Shown here in pieces: positions 56,976-64,000 of a DNA stretch of 64,000 nucleotides. How positions within the stretch are numbered: the stretch's first letter is position 1; each line of letters begins with the position of its first letter. The translations under genes and the position numbers were made by a program. The DNA is from Monoplex corrugatus (taxonomy: Eukaryota > Mollusca > Gastropoda > Littorinimorpha > Ranellidae). The DNA is taken from assembly GCA_030674185.1 (NCBI GenBank), contig CM060307.1, forward strand, positions 63,689,153 to 63,753,152, written 5' to 3'. The notes under the pieces were generated by a model. It was not told where the DNA came from, did not search any database, and was given only the letters and a program-made list of their open reading frames with translations.

Positions 56976-58706
56976 TCCTGACTCATCATCACCATCACGT
57001 CCCATGCCACATGATGCTGGCGATCATGGCCCTCCATATGAATCTATCTTACTTCGCTGCAAGTATATCTCATACTGTTTGGTCCTCATCCACTCTGTAT
57101 AACTGTCTAATTTTTAATTTTCGCACTAGGACTACCTTATGCTCCCTCTAGCTTTCCTGTTGTATTTAGGTGCTCAAATTTCTCTTGCCTCATAAAATGT
57201 ACTATAAATATTACTTATCTTTTCTTTGTCTTGATTGTTTTCTTTGTTGTCCACGAAATTCTTAACATTCTCCTTAGAAACCACATTTCAGCCACCTAAA
57301 TCTTGTTCTGACTTTGCTTGTTGATTTCCAGGCTTTCGCATCTGTACAACAGTACTGGTTCTATACAGCACTGAAGAACTCTCTTCCTGATGTTAATTGA
57401 TAGGCCTTTGTTGGTAAGAATGCTTTCATTTCTTGAATGCTATCTTAGCTTGGCCAATTCTGCTGGTGAGGTGACTGCTCCTAGATATTTAAATTATAAA
57501 CTGGTCTCAGTATTACACCATTTGATATGATTTTACATGAGGGGATTTTTTTGGTCTTTACTGATTACCATGGCTTCCATTTTCTTACAATTTAGCTCTA
57601 GCCCTTTATTTCTGCTTTCTACCATATTTGTTAGATCTTGTAGGTCTTTTTCATTTTCTGCAATTAGAATGGTGTCATCTGCATAATGATTTATCATTTT
57701 TTTCTCCAAACTTTATCCAAAGGCATTCTTCAAAGTTTCTCATAATGGTTTCGCTGTAAAACGAAAACAAGCCTGGTAACAGAATACATCCCTGTCTAAC
57801 CCCTCTTTTGATATTTCAAAAAGACTCATTTCTGCTGTTCCCAAAACATATTCCTCCTTATTCTGAAATCATTTCCATTAACACTGAACTTTTCCAGTTG
57901 GTTGATCAATTTTTATGTCTTATATGATCAAAAGCCTTAGTACATCAACAAAGCATAAATATAAATCCTTATTCAATTCAGTTGATCTTTCTATGAGAGT
58001 TCTTAAGATGTATATGACATTAATAGATCATTTTCCTTTAACAAGTCCACATTATTCTTCTGCTATTCTGTTTTGGTTATATTCCTTGTTCTCATCATGA
58101 TTATTCTTCATAGAACCCTTGTCACATGACTCATCAACTTAACTGTATGATGGACTTTGCTTTCTATTACCCCTCCTTTCTTTGGAAGTGCAAAGAAAAT
58201 TGACTTTGATGTATCTTCAGGGATTTTTCTAGTGTCAAAAATTTCATTTAGGAGGACTGTTACTTTTCAATATTCAATTCATCTAAAGCCTCAATCATTT
58301 CTGTAATAATGTTGTCTAGTCCTGGGGCTTTTGCCTGTTTCAAACTTCTTCAATACTGCTCTAAGCACATCTTTCGTTATTAGTGGTCCTTCAATGTTAT
58401 TTCTTATAATGTGTTCCTCCCTTCTGATATTGTCAAAAAGGTCTTCAATGTACTTTCCCGATACATGTAATATTTTGGGTTTTCCCCCATAACAATAGTA
58501 CCACCTTTTGATTTTAAGCAACCAGTTAATGTGCTGTCTTTTTCTGTGGGCAATTTCTTTGGTATTTTTTTTGTACATAAACTTAGGGTCTTTTTTGTGT
58601 TGGTCTTCTATTTCTTTCCACTTTCAAATTTGTCAATTATTCCTCGCCGCACTGAATTTGTTTTGAACATATATGCAACATTCTGCATGAGTTGATTCGT
58701 TTGTCT
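56976..58706 (-). mobile_element. RTE-type retrotransposon (copy C), 3' part
   Basis: From the (ATG)n tail (catcatcaccatcac, about 56985-56999) the minus strand carries the same C-terminal and reverse-transcriptase regions as copies A and B. It continues to LITKDVLRAVLKKFETGKSP near 58370 (copy A: MKDEVRAALKKMKPGRARGP). Reading continues in broken frames to 58706, where a piggyBac-like element interrupts it. The frames are too damaged for activity. Confidence 0.8.
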
Positions 58707-60178
58707 TTAACCCTTTCAGTGCCAGAGAAAAATGTAAACATGTGCTTCCCCATTGCCGGGGAATTTTGAGGATTCGAGGGTAATAACTAACAAAAAATTC
58801 TAGTGCAAAAACTATAAGAGATACAACAAAGAAACATAAGTGTTTTTTGAAGGAAAATGAACGAGGATTCTGAATCTGGGCTTATTTTTCTCTTAGCTTG
58901 ATTGCAAAGACCTGTCCAGGCATTCCAAAGTGGAAATAATTTTTTTGTGTTGTCTAAAAAGTAAGTTTCCATCTCTACAGATTGATACCCAACACACTTA
59001 CAAACAAAAAAACAGCTGAAAATGACTTGTTTGTTGTCAGTTTACATACATAAATGAAAACAAAACATATGACATCATAAAATGTTCATGAAATGATTCT
59101 AAACTCATGCAGACAAATAAGTAAGTAACCGTCCCAACAATGATAGACCTGGTTTCAGTAAACATAAAAGTGATTGTACTAGACACTGAACAGTCAAACT
59201 ACATGACAGTCAGTGTACTCAGACACTGAACAGTCAAACTACATGACACTCATGAATTGGTTCTCTCTGTTCTTCAGGTTCTGCAATCAAAACAAGATAA
59301 AATAAGCCCAGAATCAGAATCCTTATTCAAGTAAGTCAATCTGCTCATGCTCATCAGTGAGAAACAGCTTGAAAAAGCATAGCACATGTCCCCAGTTCCC
59401 ACTTTCAATCCTGGATTTCATAAAAATTGAGGAATGTCTGACTGTTGTCCATTTGGAGGCCAACAGATTTTCAGTGAGCGAAACACTTCGCTGATCGCCA
59501 CGCCCCCTGCCATGCCTTCTAACTGGGGCACAGCTCCTCTGCACCTCTCCTCTCCCTCTTCTCATCTTCCCATACCACGAACACGTGCGTGACCCATCTC
59601 ACCATCATGTTCACTGCTGTTGGGTCCAAAGTCCGAAGTGTCACGGCCTGCGCGCTCGCCACTCGCACTGACCACGGCAGTCGCGGTCTGACTCGTAGCC
59701 TACTTGTTATCGTCTGCTTGCATCGATTCAGCCAGCAAGCGTTGAATGTCGGCGTGGTCATTGTTACTTTCTCCACCCTCATGTTGAAGCGAATCATCAG
59801 ATAACAAATTCTCTCAATCGTCATCATGCTGTAAAATCATTTGAACGGCCTCTAGAGTCGTGAAAGTCCGCTGACATGAGCCACCCTTCCGTCTTGTTGA
59901 AGGTTGCGTCGCCATTGTGCTCCACTTCACGTGGTCCAGTTACCAAATCATTAGCGACAATAAAGGTGTCTTCCCTATGACGTATCCTAATTTACATCCT
60001 ATTTTTATATTGTAGACACATATAGCTCACTGTACAGCGTTCCTGTGTGCTTACTGGCTCACACAGTTGTGAACGAAAAATCGGAAAACTCCTGCGACGT
60101 CAGCGGACGGCTTATACGCAATATAGCAACACTTTTGTACGATGTCAGCTGACGGCTTATAGACACTGAACTGGTTAA
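58707..60178 (-). mobile_element. piggyBac-like non-autonomous DNA transposon 2, nested in RTE copy C
   Basis: TTAA occurs at both edges (58707-58710, 60175-60178), with imperfect inverted ends TTAACCCTTTCAGTG and TTAACCAGTTCAGTG. Near the right end a gacggcttata motif is repeated. On minus, a start near 59913 reads MATQPSTRRKGGSCQRTFTT then LEAVQMILQ, like the N-terminus in element 1 (FTTAEVIEVLQ). Further down 59323-59565 reads ENLLASKWTTVRHSSIFMKS in another frame. No catalytic domain is seen. The RTE reading continues on both sides, proving insertion into it. Confidence 0.7.
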
Positions 60179-60568
60179 GAGTCCAAAATTTAGTTTGATG
60201 TTAACATAATCAAAAGGACATAACTCTTGAGAATTACCTCCCATGTTGTATAGAACTTCTCAGATCTAACAGAGTTTGCGCTACCCATTCAGCTAGCATA
60301 GAAGCAGATACAAAGTACAAAAACAGTAAGCTCAGAAATGTTATTTTTGGTTTATTTTCTCCTCTTCACTTTCAGCCTAAATTTTCCCATTACAGGACTG
60401 TGTTATTGTTGCAGTGTATGCCTGGTAATGGTTTTGCGATCAGTAAAGAATTTCTAGATCTTTTGTTAATCAGGATGTAATCAATCTGATTTCCTGTGCT
60501 GTCTCTTGGATTGATCCATGTCTGTTTTCTTCTGTTAGGTTGTTCAAACCAAGTGTTTCCTATTAAGA
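60179..60568 (-). mobile_element. RTE copy C, endonuclease part
   Basis: The minus strand reads LIGNTWFEQPNRRKQTWINP, then RDSTGNQIDYILINKRSRNS: the GN-T-W, W-x-P and QIDYI motifs of an apurinic-like endonuclease domain. It then continues FDYVNIKLNFGLL up to the TTAA insertion site of the piggyBac-like element. Confidence 0.75.
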
Positions 60569-60858
60569 GGAAATTTTCCTTCTAAAATTACGTTTAATCT
60601 AACATACTTACCGTGGCTCACAAATGCAATAAGCGGCAGCGGTTTGCCAATTCTGCCTCGTAACAAAAAAGTCCGAAGGGACAGTAACTCTGAGAGTATC
60701 CATGTCTTGCGCATGCGCATGTGCTCTTCCTCTTTTCGAGGAGACCTAGACCCTGACTGTGGATAGAAGGAACCAGGAAGACGGGGAGGACGGGAGGGAC
60801 TCTGCGTGAGCCACGGTAAGTATGTTAGATTAAACGTAATTTTAGAAGGAAAATTTCC
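60569..60858. repeat. 53-bp inverted repeat pair of the DIRS end
   Basis: Arms 60569-60621 and 60806-60858 are nearly perfect reverse complements, centred on ttacgtttaatctaacatac and tatgttagattaaacgtaa. ccgtggctcacaaatgca is found again in direct orientation at 60879-60896. Confidence 0.9.
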
Positions 60859-61260
60859 TTTTAATTACACATACTATACCGTGGCTCACAAATGCAGAAT
60901 AGCACTACCCGGAGGGAGGGCTTACCTGGTTAACGCCTGGAGGAATGGCAGGAGTCAAGGCGTGTGGCTGAGATGGGGTGTTGGGCCACCACAGCAGAAG
61001 CGATACCCCTGGATCCGTCTTCGCGCAGACGGGAGACGTCGCGCAGGTAAAACTGAATGAACGTGCCTGGGGAACGCCAGTACGCGGCGTCTAGGACGCT
61101 CTGGATGCTGGCATTGTGGGTGACTGCCAGCGAAGAAGCCCATGCTCTGATCTCATGGGGCCTTGGGGAGAAGATAGCTAACTCTGAGCTCGACCTCGCA
61201 TATGCAGCCTTGATGACTTCCCTCAGCCATCGAGAGATGGACGTGCGTCTAATGTCCTTT

Positions 61261-62568
61261 CTATAGTTTTCGTTGTAAGAGAGAAAAAGGTGGCGCTGCT
61301 GTTGGCGAGAAGATTTCGTCCGCTTTCTGTACGCTCGCAGGGCAGAGCGTGCGATCCGCGTCGTCCGGAGCGAGGATAGACGTGAGGGGATGGATGGGGA
61401 TGGTTGGCGAGGGAGAACCTGGCGACTGGTTCTTGGCTAAGAATTCCGGGAGTAAGCGGAGAGACATCGAGCCATCAGGTTCGAAAGCAACATCTCCGGG
61501 GAGACCACTAAGGGCGTGCACTTCGCTGCAGCGCCTCCCCGACGCGAGAGAGACGAGAAAGGCCATCTTGAAGGAGAGGAACTTGAGAGAACACTCCCTG
61601 ATGGGCTCGTAAGGGGGGAGTCTCAGGGATGAGAGGACGAGAAAGAGATCCCACGCCGGGGTTCGGCGGGGGGTTCTGGCTTCCTGGAGAGAAGCCCCTC
61701 TGACAAGATCCCGCAATAGGGGATCATGCGCAAAGAACGGACCACCCAACTGACTGATGGTGGTGCAGATGGCCGCCCTGTGAACCTTCACTGAGGACGA
61801 CGAAAGCTTTTTCTCAGTTGACAGAAAGCCGAGGTAGTTGGCCAACTGCAAGCGAGAGGGTGAGTGGGGTGACACCGCATTTGAGGTGCACCAAGAGAGC
61901 CAGCTGTTCCAGTGGGCATTATACACCCCCTGTGTGCCCGGCCTGTGAGCTTGCTGCACAAGGCCGATTACGGCCGGGGACAAGCCTAATGAAGACATCG
62001 AGTCCCGCACAGCATCCAGGCGTGAAGGTTTAGAACCTCTGGATTGCTGTGCGGAATGCCTGACCTGGGTTGAAGGAGGGAGCGACCAATGGGACAGGTG
62101 CAGAAGTTCTGGGTACCATGCTTGGGCTGGCCATTTGGGTGTGACAAGGATCAATGTCGCTGAGTCCTCCCTGGCCTTCCGCAGTACTTTCCCCAGAATG
62201 GGGAACGGGGGGAAGGCATAGCCGATGAGGTTCGACCATGGAATGGATAGGGCATCTACAGCCCAGGCCGCTGGGTCCGGAACTGGAGAGACGTACAAAG
62301 GGAGGCGGTGATTGAACCTGGTGGCAAAGAGGTCCATGTGTGGTTTGAACCATGCTGCCCATACTGGCTCCAGGACTGCATGGACCAGTGTCCATTCCGA
62401 GGGAAGAACCATGTGGGATCTGCTGAGAGAGTCCGCAAATATGTTGATCTTTCCCGGGACATGCTTTGCTGAGAGCCGAATCGAGTGTTCCTCGCACCAG
62501 AGGAGGAGTTGTTCCGCTCTCCGAGACAGGAGTGGGAGCGGTCGCTGCCTTGCTTGTTGATGTAACAA
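61261..62568 (-). CDS. DIRS-type polyprotein fragment: RNase H end and tyrosine recombinase region
   Basis: A 435-codon open frame. The first 60 residues are the end of an RNase H domain (LSRRAEQLLLWCEEHSIRLS, KHVPGKINIFADSLSR). A conserved connector follows (MDLFATRFNHRLPLYVSPVP, IGYAFPPFPILGKVLRKARE, TPKWPAQAWYPELL). From about residue 195 comes a core-binding-like helical region (SSLGLSPAVIGLVQQAHRPG, YLGFLSTEKKLSSSSVKVHR), then the catalytic-domain start with the arginine block SLASGRRCSEVHAL. The frame ends before the HxxR and final tyrosine motifs I would expect, so the recombinase appears truncated. The N-terminal Met is not a real start; the protein continues upstream in another frame. 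Confidence 0.8.
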   Translation of the reverse strand: MLHQQARQRPLPLLSRRAEQLLLWCEEHSIRLSAKHVPGKINIFADSLSRSHMVLPSEWTLVHAVLEPVWAAWFKPHMDLFATRFNHRLPLYVSPVPDPAAWAVDALSIPWSNLIGYAFPPFPILGKVLRKAREDSATLILVTPKWPAQAWYPELLHLSHWSLPPSTQVRHSAQQSRGSKPSRLDAVRDSMSSLGLSPAVIGLVQQAHRPGTQGVYNAHWNSWLSWCTSNAVSPHSPSRLQLANYLGFLSTEKKLSSSSVKVHRAAICTTISQLGGPFFAHDPLLRDLVRGASLQEARTPRRTPAWDLFLVLSSLRLPPYEPIRECSLKFLSFKMAFLVSLASGRRCSEVHALSGLPGDVAFEPDGSMSLRLLPEFLAKNQSPGSPSPTIPIHPLTSILAPDDADRTLCPASVQKADEIFSPTAAPPFSLLQRKL

Positions 62569-62680
62569 GCTACTGTGGTGTTGTCTGTGTTGATACAGAC
62601 ATGTTTTCCCCTCACAAAGGGGAGAAACTCCCTGAGTGCCTGAAAAACTGCCTCCAGTTCCAACATAATATCCATTTACT

Positions 62681-62895
62681 TGTGCCCACTTGTGCCCACT
62701 CCCCTTTCATTTTTCATGCCAAGGACATGAGATCCAACTGTCATCTAATTTTTCCTGTCCCACTTCAGCATTAAAATTTCCATTACTGTGCCTTGGATGT
62801 CTCTTATTCTACACAGAAGCTGTCAATTTCTTCCTCAGTACTTGTGGATGTTGGAGCATATACCTGGACGATGCTGATATGAAATGGCTAGCCCT
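62681..62895 (-). mobile_element. RTE copy C, endonuclease N-terminal part
   Basis: The minus strand shows, in broken frames, ISIVQVYAPTS (near 62880-62845), a TEEEIDSF-like segment and GNFNAEVGQEKLDD near 62770-62730. These precede the GNTWF block found at 60560 on the other side of the DIRS element. Left of about 62895 I lose the homology. Confidence 0.65.
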
Positions 62896-62899
62896 GTGA

Positions 62900-63342
62900 T
62901 CTACTTACTTGCCTGCCTACCATCCGATCTTTCTTCTTTCATACGCAATCCTCTAATCAAAACTTCTCTAAATTCTTTCATTGAATTTGAGTTTGTTCAA
63001 GAGGGATTCATCGCACTCTGTTCCACATACGCTCCACCCAATCTGCAACTGGTGATCTGGTGCATTTCCTGAGCCTGCCCAAACCTAAATGTGCTGGCAA
63101 GACACTGAAATAGGGATAAATGGGGAACTGATGCTATGCTGACACCAAATGACTGACTGGCATATTGAGATGGGTAACAAACTGGCCAATTTCTATGCTG
63201 CAGGCTGGGACTGAACTGGAAAACTTCAATTTTCAAGAACACCACTCCATCAACTAGGCTAGCAAACATGCTAAACTAGATGAAAATATGCTGCTGTACT
63301 ATCATACCATTCCTATCCTCATCCACACCTGCATTCAGCCAG
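62900..63342. other. Non-coding sequence, nothing recognised
   Basis: No exon or element end was seen. It may include more 5' RTE sequence too diverged to read. Confidence 0.3.
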
Positions 63343-63534
63343 TTAACCCTTCAACTCTTGCACCCTATCCATCAACTGCAAAAACTTAATCCTTCGACTC
63401 CCTCACCTTATCCACCAGCGTCCTGTAGGAAGCTTGTGGATAGGATGAGGGAGTCAAAGGGTTAAGTTTTTGCTTCGCTGGCATGGTTGAAAAAGCAGGA
63501 TGCTAGTGGACAGGGTGCGGGAGTCAAAGGTTAA
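63343..63534. mobile_element. Nested palindromic MITE with TTAA ends
   Basis: Outer inverted ends starting TTAACC and sharing a gcaccct-type core lie at 63343 and 63534. Inside, a second palindrome (63386-63465) has its own TTAA ends and arms ttcgactccctcacc/atgagggagtcaaaggg. Both look like the same hairpin family; the inner one was probably inserted into the outer one. Confidence 0.65.
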
Positions 63535-64000
63535 AACACTCTATGATCTTAGCATTATTCTTTCTTGTGAAATAGTGACGCATCACTTAACAAGCCTCAG
63601 AAGAGAAAGATCAAACTTTAAACACCAGGCTGTAAAAGGGATTTTCTCTTCTACTTCCCCACAGCTGGGTGCTAGTCTTCCATATACACTGGGGTCCCAC
63701 AAACACCATGTACTTATCTATACTTCTTTGTTGTTGTTGTTCTTTTCTTTTTTGATGGAATTCAAAATCTGTTATCTCATGTTCAATCCAAGTCTAGAAC
63801 ATTAAAAACTTCTCTGTTTGTGCCCATCTTAATGTCTCCATCCTGCTGCTGGTGTCAGCTTAGAGTTCCGATGGTCTCCCTCCCTCCCTCCCCCTACACC
63901 TTTCCCCATTTCAAGACCTTGCCAGCGTACAGCATTTCACAAAGCCTTAACCAAACCAGTCAGATAATTGCGGGCAGATCTGAATGAAACATATATAACT
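63535..64000. other. Non-coding sequence, nothing recognised
   Basis: No gene or element was recognised up to the window edge. A short ctccctccctcccc tract lies at 63877-63892. Confidence 0.35.

Larger units (their letters stand above)
60569..62680 (-). mobile_element. DIRS-type tyrosine-recombinase retrotransposon, truncated
   Basis: The coding part on minus has an RNase H block (ELEAVFQALREFLPFVRGKH, INTDNTTVACYINKQG) and then, after one frameshift, the long frame at 61261-62568. Its 3' end carries a 53-bp inverted pair (60569-60621 and 60806-60858) about 184 bp apart and a third partial copy at about 60858-60900. This recalls the inverted terminal repeat and internal complementary region of DIRS elements. 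The reverse transcriptase is missing: the element breaks off near 62680, where RTE copy C resumes. Confidence 0.8.

Noticed and set aside
61349..62560. Plus-strand frames over the DIRS element
   Set aside because: They are antisense to recognised RNase H and recombinase sequence.

Overview
The window is animal nuclear DNA: intron-containing genes with canonical GT/AG junctions, AT-rich non-coding sequence, many (CA)n/(GT)n arrays and dense, mostly decayed transposable elements. A tRNA-headed SINE (two copies), DIRS-type, RTE-type and L2/CR1-type retroelements, and piggyBac/Tc1/pogo-type DNA elements point to a marine invertebrate. The SINE body resembles repeats I know from gastropod molluscs, so a (caeno)gastropod is my best guess; this is inference.

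Three host genes are supported. (1) A complete six-exon gene on + (9744-21404, 239 codons) encodes a small type I membrane adaptor of the WBP1/VOPP1 family: signal peptide, cysteine-rich ectodomain, one transmembrane helix and three PPxY motifs. (2) A twelve-exon gene on + (32704-47226, about 650 codons) encodes a chromatin reader with a CW zinc finger, a PWWP domain, an AT-hook-like basic stretch and an ARID domain. It resembles ZCWPW1/2 with an ARID added. All exon phases agree except for a single-base frameshift in the CW exon. (3) The last two exons of a WD40-like gene lie on - (55570-56757); its 5' part is not seen.

Layout. 1-5.2 kb: a tandem array with an inverted unit, a 32-bp minisatellite split by an RTE-type retroelement, and a second RTE copy inserted into a 5S rRNA-like sequence, each with target-site duplications. 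5.8-7.4 kb: a Tc1-like transposon with an uninterrupted DD34E transposase. 7.4-9.2 kb: retroelement scraps and a SINE. 9.7-23.3 kb: the WBP1/VOPP1-type gene and its 3' flank, with a retroelement in intron 5. 23.7-25.5 kb: a piggyBac-like non-autonomous element and a second terminal-inverted-repeat element. 25.5-32.6 kb: AT-rich intergenic DNA with microsatellites. 32.7-47.3 kb: the CW-PWWP-ARID gene, with three retroelements and a pogo/Tigger-like MITE in its introns. 47.3-55.5 kb: AT-rich DNA with a decayed DIRS copy. 55.6-56.8 kb: the WD40-like exons. 57-63.5 kb: a nested TE block, an RTE copy interrupted by a piggyBac-like element and by a DIRS element, followed by a nested palindromic MITE.

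The gene models rest on hand-reading of splice sites and phase. Family assignments rest on recognised motifs, not on searches.
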